Position numbers and translations under genes: made by a program. A stretch of 64,000 bases of DNA from Planctomycetaceae bacterium (GTDB lineage: Bacteria > Planctomycetota > Planctomycetia > Planctomycetales > Planctomycetaceae), in the NCBI GenBank assembly GCA_021732845.1, contig JAKFUF010000147.1:33711-97710 (forward strand). The letters run 5' to 3'. Positions 53,315-62,582 of this stretch are shown one piece after another. The notes under the pieces are model-generated. The model searched no databases and had not been told where the DNA came from. It was given only the letters and a program-made list of their open reading frames with translations. Position 1 is the stretch's first letter. Each line of letters begins with the position of its first letter.

Positions 53315-54634
53315 GTGAACGTTGAACCAAATTCGGCCAAAGTGCAGGACGGGTGGCTGCCGGTCACAAGTTGGGTGCTTTACGACGTGGCAAACACGAT
53401 CTACGCTTCCTTCTTGACCTACATGCTGGTTCCGCAACTCACGGGAATTGCCAAGGGCGACCAACTGGTCTGGTGGCAGAAAGCCGAATTCCTGGTGGGA
53501 ACGACTCAGACCACCTCGATGTTCTTATCTGCGGCGATGGTGCCCGTCATGGGGGCACTGTGCGATCGCACCGCACAGACGCGGCTCTACCTCAACATTT
53601 TCACCCTGGCCTGCATCGGGGCCATGCTCGGCTGGGGATTTGTCAATTCCGTCTGGGCCATTCTGCTGCTGCTGGCCATTGGCAACCTCGGTTACCAGAA
53701 TGCCCTCTCATTCTACACCACCCTGCTCCCTTCAGTCGCATCGCCGCAACGGATTGGAACGGTCTCCGGTTTGGGAGTCGGGCTCGGCTACCTCGGCACC
53801 ATTCTGACGCTGGTCGTGGCGCTGGCGCTCAAACCGTTCGAGATTTCATTTCAGTGGCTGGCGATCATCCTGGGAACGGCTTTTCTTCTGCTCGCCGCGC
53901 CTTGCATGATCTTCGTACGTGAAATGCGTGTGCAGCCAGAGCCGTTTCAACTGTCCATGATTCCCGAACGCTTCTCGGCGGTGCTGAAAACTGTTCGCAG
54001 CATCCCTCATCAGCGGGCATTGCTGCTGTTTTTTCTTGGCAATTTTTTCCTGGTGGATGTCCTGAACACCGCGATCCTGTTCTTCGGATCGTTCACGCTG
54101 CAGATGTTCAAACCGATGGGTGACCTGAAGACACTGGTGCTGGCAGGGCACCCCATGTCGGCAGAGACTTTTAAGCTTGTTGCCGGACTGTTTTTTTGCA
54201 TTTTGGCGATGCTCAGCGGGCTGATCGCCGGGGCACTATGTGACCGTTTCCACCCGTTACGGGTGATGCGATTCTCGGGCTGGTGTCTCCTCGCGGGGTT
54301 GTCCGGTGGAATTGCGTTCGCCGGACACTCACCACTGCTTTACCTGCTGTCGATGTGCGGGGCGGGGGGCTTCGGGATGGCCGGCATTTGGACGTCGGGG
54401 CGGCTCCTGCTGTTTATCATCGTTCCCCGTGAGAAAATTGGAGAGTACAACGGACTGTATGGGATCACTCTCAAGCTCTCGGTTGTGGGGGCGATGACAT
54501 TCGGCATCGCCGCCAACTGGGGCCAGCAGTTTGCCCTGGGGGTGCAAATTGTTCCGCTGCTGTTTGGCCTGGGGCTGCTCTACGGGATGCGGATCAGCGA
54601 CGCTCCCATCAATGGGGGAGCGTCACCGAGGTAA
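53315..54634 (+). CDS. MFS transporter, UMF1/Atg22-like
   Basis: 439 residues, about 12 membrane segments. The start of the membrane part, VTSWVLYDVANTIYASFLTYM, is typical of the UMF1 group (W-x-x-Y-D-x-A-N-x-x-Y/F), and a central loop (residues 205-235, VREMRVQPEPFQLSMIPERF) separates two halves. The substrate is unknown. GTG 53315 is chosen since AGGAG lies at 53301-53305; ATG 53228 lies upstream with no ribosome site. An 9-base hairpin at 54599-54624 (GACGCTCCC/GGGAGCGTC) overlaps the 3' end and may help terminate. Confidence 0.82.
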   Translation: MNVEPNSAKVQDGWLPVTSWVLYDVANTIYASFLTYMLVPQLTGIAKGDQLVWWQKAEFLVGTTQTTSMFLSAAMVPVMGALCDRTAQTRLYLNIFTLACIGAMLGWGFVNSVWAILLLLAIGNLGYQNALSFYTTLLPSVASPQRIGTVSGLGVGLGYLGTILTLVVALALKPFEISFQWLAIILGTAFLLLAAPCMIFVREMRVQPEPFQLSMIPERFSAVLKTVRSIPHQRALLLFFLGNFFLVDVLNTAILFFGSFTLQMFKPMGDLKTLVLAGHPMSAETFKLVAGLFFCILAMLSGLIAGALCDRFHPLRVMRFSGWCLLAGLSGGIAFAGHSPLLYLLSMCGAGGFGMAGIWTSGRLLLFIIVPREKIGEYNGLYGITLKLSVVGAMTFGIAANWGQQFALGVQIVPLLFGLGLLYGMRISDAPINGGASPR

Positions 54635-54839
54635 ACGTTCGACCTCCCATCGGCAACGTGGCGGGGAGGAACCCAGACGCCAACAGCGAAAGCACGCGAA
54701 GCACGGTCGACGCGGGAAAGCTCCGTTTGCGAAATCGACCAAAACCCCATGCTTGGCGGCACATTCTGTACAATGGCCAGTTCGGCCAGACACAACCACC
54801 GCTTGAACGCTTACCTTTTTCAGGCTGCACCACACGTCC

Positions 54840-56066
54840 ATGTTCCCTGAACTCCAGACACCCGCCGCCTATTTTGCGACCGCTCCTCGGGGAATCGAAA
54901 CGGTCACCGCGCGGGAATTGACGCGGCTGGGAGCAACCGAAGTTCGCACGGTCATTGGTGGGGTGCATTTCCTCGCCCCGAAAAAATTGCTGTACAGGGC
55001 CTGTCTGGAACTTCGCACCGCCCACCGCATTTTGTTTCCGCTGCGGGAGTTCGCCGCCCAAAATCCAGAGATGCTCTATTCGCAATCGCGCCGGGTGAAA
55101 TGGGAGTCACTGCTCAATCCGGAGAAGACCTTCGCGGTTTATGCCACCCTGGAACGCGGCCGCACCGCGCCCCCCACGGGACGGCGGGGAAAGCCGGGGA
55201 CGCCCCCGCATGTCGCCGCGAAGCAGCAAAATGGGATCACCCATACGCAGTATGCGGCCCTGAAGGTGAAGGATGCGATTGTCGACCGCCTGCGGCAGGA
55301 ACAGGGAGCGCGGCCCAACGTCGACACGCAGAATCCCGACTTTCGCCTCCACGCCCATTTTGCCGCCGGCCGCTGCACCCTCAGTCTGGACGCGTCTGGC
55401 GGCAGCCTGCACGAGCGTGGCTACCGCCTGGAGACAACCGAAGCTCCGCTGCGGGAGACCCTCGCCGCCAGCATCCTTGAACTGCTCGACTGGGACGGAG
55501 CCACGCCTCTGTACGACCCCCTCTGTGGCTCAGGCACCCTGGTCATCGAAGCGGCGATGCGCGCCCGAAACATCCCGCCCGGCCTGCTGCGGCCCCAGTT
55601 CGGCCTGCATCGGTGGCCGGACTTCGACCAACGTCTGTGGGACGAAGTCGTGCAAGAGGCGCGCAGCCGGATCCTGCCGAAATCGCCCGTTGGATTGTTT
55701 GGCAGCGACAGCGATCCCAAGGCGATTGCCGCCGCCCAGGCCAATGCGGCCAGGGCCGGCGTGACGGAAGACATCCAATGGTTCGTCCGCGGCGCCGAGC
55801 AGGCGATCGTGCCACGGGATCTGTCCGGCCAGACGGGCCTGCTGCTGAGCAACCCCCCATACGGAGCGCGGCTCGGCGATGAAGCCGATTTGAAGACGCT
55901 TTACCGCACCTTCAGCAGCGTCTGGCCGCTGCGGTTTCCCGGCTGGAAACTGGCCCTGTTGGTGGGAAACCTTAATCTGGCCCGCGAGATTGAGCTTCCC
56001 GCCGCGCTGAAAATCAAACTCGACAACGGGCCGTTGGAATGCCGGCTGCTGCAGTTTCAACTGTGA
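54840..56066 (+). CDS. THUMP-domain RNA methyltransferase
   Basis: 408 residues of the RlmL/Trm14-like class. N-terminal FATAPRGIETVTARELTRLGA and a THUMP domain (about residues 45-165, RTAHRILFPLREF), then a Rossmann methyltransferase with LYDPLCGSGTLVIEAAM near 224 and the base-flipping motif NPPYGARLGD near 338. N-P-P-Y signifies N6-adenine or N2-guanine methylation; for this family N2-methylguanosine in 23S rRNA is usual. ATG 54840. Confidence 0.9.
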   Translation: MFPELQTPAAYFATAPRGIETVTARELTRLGATEVRTVIGGVHFLAPKKLLYRACLELRTAHRILFPLREFAAQNPEMLYSQSRRVKWESLLNPEKTFAVYATLERGRTAPPTGRRGKPGTPPHVAAKQQNGITHTQYAALKVKDAIVDRLRQEQGARPNVDTQNPDFRLHAHFAAGRCTLSLDASGGSLHERGYRLETTEAPLRETLAASILELLDWDGATPLYDPLCGSGTLVIEAAMRARNIPPGLLRPQFGLHRWPDFDQRLWDEVVQEARSRILPKSPVGLFGSDSDPKAIAAAQANAARAGVTEDIQWFVRGAEQAIVPRDLSGQTGLLLSNPPYGARLGDEADLKTLYRTFSSVWPLRFPGWKLALLVGNLNLAREIELPAALKIKLDNGPLECRLLQFQL

Positions 56067-56073
56067 TGGCGTG

Positions 56074-56106
56074 ACTCTCGTCAAGCGTAAGAGCTATGAC
56101 GAGAGT
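56074..56106. terminator. hairpin between convergent genes
   Basis: ACTCTCGTCA (56074-56083) and TGACGAGAGT (56097-56106) pair perfectly over 10 bases, between the stops of the methyltransferase (56066) and the FKBP gene (56144). No long U-run. Confidence 0.6.
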
Positions 56107-56143
56107 GACCTGGACATCGAACCTGGTTCGCTGCCGCAACTGG

Positions 56144-56557
56144 CTACTGGATCCCCAGCAATTCCACCAGGAAGTGCAGCGTGGCTTTCGCGGGGATGAC
56201 CGGGGGTGAGCCACGGTCGCCGTAGCCGAGGTTGGACGGGATCAGCAGTTCGATCATTCCGCCCTGACCCACGAGCTGCATCCCTTCCGTCCAGCCCTTG
56301 ATCACCTGGTTCAGCGGGAAGGAAATCGACTCCCGCCGTGCGTAAGAGCTGTCAAACACGTTCTTGTTGTCCAGCCAGCCGTGGTAATGCACTTCCACGA
56401 GGCTCGTCGCCTTGGGCGTCGCGTCGGTGCCCTTGCGGAGGATGCGGTATTGCAAGCCGGAGGGTGTGGTGGTGAACGCCTGGGGCGCGCCACTGTCGAT
56501 TTTCCCGGCTCCGGGAGGCAGTTCAGGAAACGGGACCGGGGTGGCAGCGTCACTCAA
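56144..56557 (-). CDS. FKBP-type peptidyl-prolyl isomerase
   Basis: 137 residues. FKBP fold: TPSGLQYRILRKG strand, VEVHYHGWLDNKNVFDSSY, FPLNQVIKGWTEGMQLVGQGGMIELLIPSNLGYGDRG, and the closing TLHFLVELLGI. Y/F/D/W binding-pocket residues are present. No signal peptide, so cytoplasmic. Start is TTG 56557 with GGAGAG 5 bases ahead. Minus-strand, upstream of the cupin? they are separate units in the same direction with 90 bases between. Confidence 0.92.
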   Translation of the reverse strand: MSDAATPVPFPELPPGAGKIDSGAPQAFTTTPSGLQYRILRKGTDATPKATSLVEVHYHGWLDNKNVFDSSYARRESISFPLNQVIKGWTEGMQLVGQGGMIELLIPSNLGYGDRGSPPVIPAKATLHFLVELLGIQ

Positions 56558-56644
56558 GGGATCTCTCCAGTGTAGGCGTGTGTGTCTGGTAAACCGAATC
56601 GTTTTGTAGGTTATCGAACGCGGTTGAGACTCTCAATCGCGTTT

Positions 56645-57124
56645 TCAGCGGATGAACTGCTGCAAATAGTCCTCGCCCAGCCCAACCGCGGCGTAGTGCC
56701 GGCGGCACATGTCGATTTTGGTGAACACATCCTCGTAGCCGATCTGCCGGTCGTTGGCATCCAGGTAAATCATCGCTCCCGAGATGTTGAAGAAGGTGAT
56801 CATTTCTTCGACATCGTTGTCCACCACCAATGTGTGCGTCTCGCCCGGAGGTTCAAACACGTAGCTGCCCGCCATGGCCACCCAGTCGTGTTCCAGGTAG
56901 CGCCACGAGCCTTTGATGACGTATCCATGAACCGGCGCGGGATGGCGGTGCCGGCTGAGCACACCCGCCTTGCGGACCCGCAGCAGGTTGCACCAGCCAC
57001 CGTTGACGGTATTGAGCATCAACGGCCGAAACCACACCGACGGTGCCTGCGGCACCCAGACGCGCTCATCGTTGGGAATGGCTTGGGCCACGATTTCGAG
57101 GGCGGCATCGGGAGGGGTGGACAT
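56645..57124 (-). CDS. cupin dioxygenase-like protein
   Basis: 159 residues. Single cupin barrel with metal ligands in HRHPAPVHGYVIKGSW (H-R-H ... H) and FEPPGETHTLVV. It is like the 2,4'-dihydroxyacetophenone dioxygenase/ChrR-cupin type. Substrate cannot be assigned from sequence alone; members occur in many soil bacteria. ATG 57124. It lies upstream of the FKBP gene on the same strand. Confidence 0.85.
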   Translation of the reverse strand: MSTPPDAALEIVAQAIPNDERVWVPQAPSVWFRPLMLNTVNGGWCNLLRVRKAGVLSRHRHPAPVHGYVIKGSWRYLEHDWVAMAGSYVFEPPGETHTLVVDNDVEEMITFFNISGAMIYLDANDRQIGYEDVFTKIDMCRRHYAAVGLGEDYLQQFIR

Positions 57125-57425
57125 ATTGGCAACTCACTCGTTTTGCAGCCATTGGATTGACCACCGACGAAGCCGTTCGTCAGTGTCAGCGCCGCACATC
57201 GCGACCGGCGAAGGATAGACCATCGGCCGCCCCCAAGAAACCATGCGCTTCCGCGCGGCACTGGAATCTGGAATCCGTGCGGCACTGGAAACTGTGCAAT
57301 CGCTCCGATAACTTCCATCTTCGGCCTCCATGCCTCGTCGGGTTGGCAACGACTGCCTTGGAACCAGCCAGCATTCTGCGCGTGCAGTATCTTCTTTCCC
57401 GCATTCGAGATTGGACCGCCGTCGC

Positions 57426-58649
57426 ATGGAATGGTTGAAGAAGGTCGAACCGCTCAACTGGCTGCTGGTGATGTTTCCGGTGACCTTGGTCCTGCGGTGG
57501 ACCGGCATGAGCGAGACATGGATCTTTCTCACGGCCTGCTTGGCGATTGTGCCGCTGGCCGGCTTGATGGGAAAATCGACGGAGATCCTCTCGGAATCGG
57601 TGGGGCCGGGGCTGGGTGGCCTGCTGAACGCGACCTTTGGCAACGCGGCCGAATTGATCATCGCCATCTTTGCCCTGCGGGCAGGACAGATCAACGTTGT
57701 CAAAGGCTCCATCACCGGCAGCGTGCTGGGCAACGTCCTCCTGGTGCTGGGGGCCAGTTTTCTGGCAGGCGGACTGAAGTTCAAGCGGCAGACGTTTAAC
57801 TCCACGGCTGCGGGAGTTTCATCCGGGTTGCTGCTGCTGGCGGCGATCGGCCTGGTCATCCCCGCCATCTTTGAATTTGAACTGCGCATGACCGGGAACT
57901 CGGCGGGTGACAGCCTCTCTGCCCGGGAGAATGCCATCAGCGTGGAAATCTCCGTGGTGCTGCTGGCCATTTACTGCTTCATGCTGCTGTTCAGCCTGCG
58001 GACCCACAAGCATCTTTACGCCGGTGAGGAGAAGCAGGATTGGGATGTCAAACCGGAACAGCCCGCGCATGAGCATTGGCCGTTGTGGCTGGCATTGACC
58101 GTTCTCAGTGTGGCCACCGTGATGGTGGCGATCATGAGTGAATCGCTCGTCGGGGCGATTGAAGGCACGCGCGAGCGGTTTGGCTGGAGCGAACAATTCG
58201 TGGGCGTGATCGTGGTCGCCATTGTGGGCAACGCCGCCGAGCATTCGACCGCGGTCATGGTCGCGCTCAAGAACCGGATGGAACTCAGCTTCCAAATTGC
58301 CGTCGGCTCGGCGATTCAAGTCGCATTGTTCGTCGCGCCGGTGCTGGTGCTGCTCAGCTACGCACCCGGCTTCCCGCGCCCGCTGAATCTGCATTTTACC
58401 AGCCTGGAAGTCGTGGCTCTGCTGGTGTCCGTCATGGCCATCGCCCTCGTGGCCCAGGATGGCGAATCGAACTGGCTGGAAGGGGTGCTGCTCCTGGGCG
58501 TGTACCTGATTCTCGCCATCGCGTTCTTGAACCTGCCGGCGACCGAGGAACCCAAACACGAGCCGAAACCGGCCAAGGTGTCGTATGTGCCACGGCATCA
58601 TCCCGTCGATGCCTGGCCAGTTGGTGCCGCCTATTTCGAAGTCGCGTGA
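57426..58649 (+). CDS. cax: calcium/proton exchanger
   Basis: 407 residues with about 11 membrane segments. Both repeat halves have the family motif G-N-A-A-E: ATFGNAAELIIAI near residue 72 and AIVGNAAEHSTAVMVAL near 270, with an acidic central loop (EEKQDWDVKPEQP). It removes Ca2+ from the cytoplasm in exchange for H+. ATG 57426 begins before the first membrane segment. Its 3' end overlaps the convergent cyclase gene by 19 bases. Confidence 0.93.
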   Translation: MEWLKKVEPLNWLLVMFPVTLVLRWTGMSETWIFLTACLAIVPLAGLMGKSTEILSESVGPGLGGLLNATFGNAAELIIAIFALRAGQINVVKGSITGSVLGNVLLVLGASFLAGGLKFKRQTFNSTAAGVSSGLLLLAAIGLVIPAIFEFELRMTGNSAGDSLSARENAISVEISVVLLAIYCFMLLFSLRTHKHLYAGEEKQDWDVKPEQPAHEHWPLWLALTVLSVATVMVAIMSESLVGAIEGTRERFGWSEQFVGVIVVAIVGNAAEHSTAVMVALKNRMELSFQIAVGSAIQVALFVAPVLVLLSYAPGFPRPLNLHFTSLEVVALLVSVMAIALVAQDGESNWLEGVLLLGVYLILAIAFLNLPATEEPKHEPKPAKVSYVPRHHPVDAWPVGAAYFEVA

Positions 58650-60745
58650 AACGTGCCGTCCCAGTCCGTGGGAGGCGGCGCTTCCTGAAACTGCCGGCAG
58701 CGTTCACGCAGGCGGAGGCTGGCCGTGTCGTCCGGCCAGCGGCTGAGGATTGCATCACACTGGGCGATGGCCTGAACCCAATCGCGACCCCGATACCGCT
58801 CCAGTGCCGTTTGTGACAGGGCGGCCAGTTCCACCAGGTCTGCCGGCGTTTCTCCGGTCAGGCCCAGCAGTTCATAGATCCCCACCGCGATGCTTTTGCC
58901 CTTCACCGAGGCCCAGTCGAGAGGCCGGGCGACAATTTCCCCACCGGCGGCCTGCCGCGTGGCTTCCGAGATCATCAGGTGTGTGCCGTACTCCTTGTTC
59001 AGGCCTTCGAGGCGGCTGGCCAGATTGACCGCGTCGCCGATCACCGTGTAACTGAGCCGCGTGTCGCTCCCAATATTGCCCACGATGACTTCACCGGTAT
59101 GAATGCCGATGCGGGTGCGAAATTCCGGCCGGCCAGTCTTGGCCCATTCCCGGCTGGCCTCCTTGAGCCGCGCCTGTGCGTTCAGTGCCGCACGGCAGGC
59201 CGCCAGCGCGCCTTCGGGGCTTTCCTCCGGGGCTCCCCAGAAGGCCATGACCGAGTCGCCAATAAACTTGTCGACCGTCCCCTCCTCGAAACTCACGCAA
59301 TCGCAGATGAGTGTGAGATAGTCCCGCAGGTGCAGCACCAGTTGTTCAGGCTCCAACCCTTCGGCGGCGGTGGTGAAGTTGACGATGTCACTGAAAAAAA
59401 TGGTGACCAACCGCCGCTCGCCCCCGAAAATGGCCTCCTGCCGCGATTTCAATAAGCCGCGAACCATTCCCGGCGGCACAAATTTCTGGAACGACCGCAG
59501 CCCTGTTTTCATCTCGTCGGTGGCCACCGCCAACTGGTCGATCTCCTTGACGATGGAATTGGGCAGCGGCCGGGGAGTCAGGTCAAACCGGCCAATGGCC
59601 TCGGCCTCATACGACAGCCGCTCCAGCGGCCGGGCGACCTGCGAGGACAAGTAGAGGCTCGCCAGGATCACGACAAGAATGCTCGCCAGAATGACAAGAC
59701 CTGCCGTGTAGACAATGGTGTAGACCCCCTCGAGCAGTTCGGCCTCGGGAAGGACAATGCAGACCTGCCACCTGGGGGAGTGGTCGCCGCCGGCAATCTC
59801 GCGGATGACTCCCAGGTAGCGGACGCCGTTTTCCTTGAACCGCATCGTCAGCCCGTCGCTGCTGTCGACCTTGCGTCCCTCAATGGCCTGCAGGCTGGCC
59901 TTGACCAGCGGATCGCTCGATTTCTCCACCGGCAGGGGATCGACATGGCCCTCCGCGTCGCGCTGATACGGCTGCCCGTCGGGGTGGGCCAGCACCGTCC
60001 GCGTGCCGTCTTCGCGCAGTTCGATCACGAAGGCATAGCCGGTGTCACTGATGTGCAGCTTTTTGAGAAACGTACACAGCCGCTCGAGCGAGATGTCTAC
60101 GCTGACGACCGCCGCCAGTGACCGATCCGGCTTGAAAATCGGTTCCGAATAGGTCACGCCCATCGCTGGCGGCGTGTCCCGCCCGCCCAAAAACGGGTAG
60201 CTCTCGGTCCAGGCACCATGTCCGAGCTTTTTCGCGATTTGGTACCACGGCCGGTCGAGGACCGTGAAATCCGTGTTGGGCTCGGTGTGGAACGGCTTGT
60301 TGGGAAACTCCCGGATGCGGAACTCCTTCAAGTTCAGGGGGCCTTGCGGCTGCTCCTGGTCCAACTGCCAGACGCGGAAGCCATCGGCGTGCCGTGACAC
60401 GCCGACACTTTCACCATTTCGTTCCACCCCAATGAACATGGAAGACAGCTCGGGCTGCGTATCGAGTACGTGTTCCCAATAGCGGACGAGTTCGGCAAAG
60501 TCGTCCGATTCCATGTCGCCCGACTCGATCAACTGCTTGTCGAGCTGCACTTGAATCATCGCCTGCTGGACGATCCGCTGGATCTCCAGATCAATGCGGG
60601 ACGACGTCTGGTCCATCAACTGGTTGGCGAGATCCTGTGCCGTGAAGCGGACGGCGAACAGCGCGGTGAAGCCGAGGATCCCCACCACCGGCAGCAGGAT
60701 CCCGAGAAACAACGTGACTTGTGCGGCCCGGAATTTGACCTTCAT
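58631..60745 (-). CDS. Cache-HAMP adenylate/guanylate cyclase
   Basis: 704 residues, class III cyclase that makes cAMP (or cGMP). Membrane helix at about 10-32, a large extracytoplasmic Cache-type sensor (about 35-335, with the PWYQIAKKLGHGAWTESYPF block and AAVVSVDISLERL), second helix at about 345-367, HAMP, then cyclase from about 440: FFSDIVNFTTAAEGL (first metal Asp) near 452, DKFIGDSVMAFWGAP (second) near 495, and GDAVNLASRLEGLNKEYG near 570. C-terminal tail has a TPR-like helix pair. Ligand and nucleotide unproven. It overlaps cax by 19 bases, tail to tail. Confidence 0.92.
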   Translation of the reverse strand: MKVKFRAAQVTLFLGILLPVVGILGFTALFAVRFTAQDLANQLMDQTSSRIDLEIQRIVQQAMIQVQLDKQLIESGDMESDDFAELVRYWEHVLDTQPELSSMFIGVERNGESVGVSRHADGFRVWQLDQEQPQGPLNLKEFRIREFPNKPFHTEPNTDFTVLDRPWYQIAKKLGHGAWTESYPFLGGRDTPPAMGVTYSEPIFKPDRSLAAVVSVDISLERLCTFLKKLHISDTGYAFVIELREDGTRTVLAHPDGQPYQRDAEGHVDPLPVEKSSDPLVKASLQAIEGRKVDSSDGLTMRFKENGVRYLGVIREIAGGDHSPRWQVCIVLPEAELLEGVYTIVYTAGLVILASILVVILASLYLSSQVARPLERLSYEAEAIGRFDLTPRPLPNSIVKEIDQLAVATDEMKTGLRSFQKFVPPGMVRGLLKSRQEAIFGGERRLVTIFFSDIVNFTTAAEGLEPEQLVLHLRDYLTLICDCVSFEEGTVDKFIGDSVMAFWGAPEESPEGALAACRAALNAQARLKEASREWAKTGRPEFRTRIGIHTGEVIVGNIGSDTRLSYTVIGDAVNLASRLEGLNKEYGTHLMISEATRQAAGGEIVARPLDWASVKGKSIAVGIYELLGLTGETPADLVELAALSQTALERYRGRDWVQAIAQCDAILSRWPDDTASLRLRERCRQFQEAPPPTDWDGTFHATSK

Positions 60746-60884
60746 TCAGCATGACCAGCGCAGGTTGCAGGAAGTTTGTACCGGCGTGATCGTAGCGTTC
60801 CCGCGACCATGCACAAAGCGGAACTGCAATCTGCGCGAGCGAGTCTGGTGCAGACTTCGCCAGCCATGCGGTTGCTGACAAGTT

Positions 60885-61508
60885 TCAGGAATCCACCGGC
60901 AAGGTGGCCCGCATCAGGTCAGCCACGGCCTGGCTGTCGGCCTGTGGCTGCGTGCGCAGGGCGGCGATCACCTTTTTGCGGCGCTCAACGGGATGATTCT
61001 GGTTGAGCTTCCATTTTCCTTCAATCGAATCGATTTCAAGCCGCAGACCGACAATCTGCGCCACCAGCTGTTGAACGAACGGAGAATCCTCGAAGGTCCA
61101 GGGGGTGGGGAGTGGCTGTTCGTACCACTGCACCATGCGCTGCAGGATCGCTGACAGCTCCGCGGGTTCATTGACGAGTTGAACGCGACCGACGACATGC
61201 ACGGCCGCATAGTTCCACGTCGGCACGACGTTTTCGGCCTCGTACCACGTCGGCGAAATGTAGGCATGCGGCCCGCTGAAGACGACGAGTACCGGCTGCG
61301 ACTCCAAGTGCTGCCAGTGTACGTTTGCCCGTGCCACATGCCCCACCAAAGTCCCCTTGGCACCAGCCCCGCGTTCCAACAAAAATGGGAGGTGTGTGGC
61401 GTAGGGCGAGCCGTCCACCTGCGACGCCATGACCCCGAAACTGTGCTGTTCAATGAAGTCGTGCAGCAAACCCAGATCGGGTTCGGCAAACGAAGCGGGG
61501 ATGTACAT
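60885..61508 (-). CDS. FMN-binding negative transcriptional regulator (PaiB-like)
   Basis: 207 residues, length typical for PaiB. Motifs MYIPASFAEPD, YATHLPFLLERG, GHVARANVHWQHL, VVFSGPHAYISPTWYE, NYAAVHVVGRVQLV, and EGKWKLNQNHP. It is an FMN-binding split-barrel related to pyridoxamine phosphate oxidase; PaiB represses protease and sporulation genes in Bacillus, but in other bacteria role is unknown. ATG 61508 chosen; upstream codon at 61550 lies in a repeated spacer (GCAGGTTCGCAGGTTCGCAG). Confidence 0.9.
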   Translation of the reverse strand: MYIPASFAEPDLGLLHDFIEQHSFGVMASQVDGSPYATHLPFLLERGAGAKGTLVGHVARANVHWQHLESQPVLVVFSGPHAYISPTWYEAENVVPTWNYAAVHVVGRVQLVNEPAELSAILQRMVQWYEQPLPTPWTFEDSPFVQQLVAQIVGLRLEIDSIEGKWKLNQNHPVERRKKVIAALRTQPQADSQAVADLMRATLPVDS

Positions 61509-61602
61509 TGGACCGGACTGCCAAAGGACGAATTGTTGAACGCACTGCACAGAGGCGCAACAGCGTTCGCAGGTTCGCAGGTTCGCAGGTTCGTCTGTTT
61601 GC

Positions 61603-62160
61603 CTAGACCTCGTGGCGGTGGCGAATTTTCGCGTGGGCCCGGGTCAATGTGGGGCCGATCGAGTTCTCGGGCACGCCGAGCCCAGAACTGATTTCACGAT
61701 AGCTGCGTCCCTCCAGGTGAAACTGGCGGACGATCTGAGCTTCGGTTTCCGGCAAGCCTTCCAGCATCCGATGCACTTCATCGCGGTTTTCAATCCGCTG
61801 CTGGTCCTTCGATTCCGCATGGACCTGCATGCCATCGGGCAGCGGCTGTTCGACCATGCGGCGGCGAGACATCTCCCGGACCACCACGCGCCGGGCCACA
61901 ACCGCCAGGTAAGTGGCCAGCGAACTTTGCCCGCGGAAATTTCGCAGCACAGCATAGTCGCTGGCGAGCACGGCCAGAAACACATCCGCGCAAAAATCGT
62001 CGATGTCCGAGGAACTGATCCGCAGGCTGCGCGATGTCGCGGAATGCTGAACGACATGGATGACGAGCGGCAGAAACCGGTCGACGAAATCCTTCCAGCC
62101 GGAAGGGTCGCCAGCAATGCAGCGTTTCAGGAGGTCGCGATCGATATTGGTGAGGGCCAC
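61603..62160 (-). CDS. ECF-type sigma factor
   Basis: 185 residues. Region 2 is seen in LLKRCIAGDPSGWKDFVDRF and FCADVFLAVLASDYAVLRNFRG, and region 4 in LPETEAQIVRQFHLEGRSYREISSGLGVPENSIGPTLTR, a helix-turn-helix. Directs RNA polymerase to special promoters. GTG 62160 has GGAG 10-13 bases upstream; ATG 62244 extends it by 28 residues without a ribosome site. No anti-sigma gene is adjacent; this matches a planctomycete-abundant group. Confidence 0.87.
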   Translation of the reverse strand: MALTNIDRDLLKRCIAGDPSGWKDFVDRFLPLVIHVVQHSATSRSLRISSSDIDDFCADVFLAVLASDYAVLRNFRGQSSLATYLAVVARRVVVREMSRRRMVEQPLPDGMQVHAESKDQQRIENRDEVHRMLEGLPETEAQIVRQFHLEGRSYREISSGLGVPENSIGPTLTRAHAKIRHRHEV

Positions 62161-62582
62161 GATTGTTCGCTCCGGAACTGCATCGGAAGGATGCCCCTCC
62201 TGGGATGGGAACCCGCCGCAGACTTCCACGCGAGTTTTATCCATTTTAAGGAAATGACCAATTCAGGCAAGATCCGTTCTGGACAGCACCCACCGACCCA
62301 CCGCGCGCGGTCAGGTTTATCATTCGCAACTTACTGTACGATAAACAGATATGTCAACCGCTTCTCGGCGAGTCGAAGGCGAGGGATGGCGGTTTTATCG
62401 GAACTGGCGGCATGTTCGACACCGATCGCCGAGTGTCCACCTCAGGTCGCCTGTGTCCTGAATCAACGCTTCTGGCTGCGCGATTCCCGGCGCAGACTCT
62501 TTGCCGGCGCAGAAAACTTCTGTTAAAACCGCTTGCCATTGACCCGCGTCTCCTTCCCCGACTCCGCCCCGAAAGCCGATTC
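62161..62582. other. intergenic between divergent genes
   Basis: About 420 bases, AT-richer in the middle. GTTTATC (62315-62321) and GATAAAC (62340-62346) form an inverted repeat spaced 18 bases, a possible operator. No gene seen. Confidence 0.4.

Noticed and set aside
61559..61602. Direct repeats of CGCAGGTT at about 61567-61590
   Set aside because: Only three short units, too few to call an origin or iteron array.
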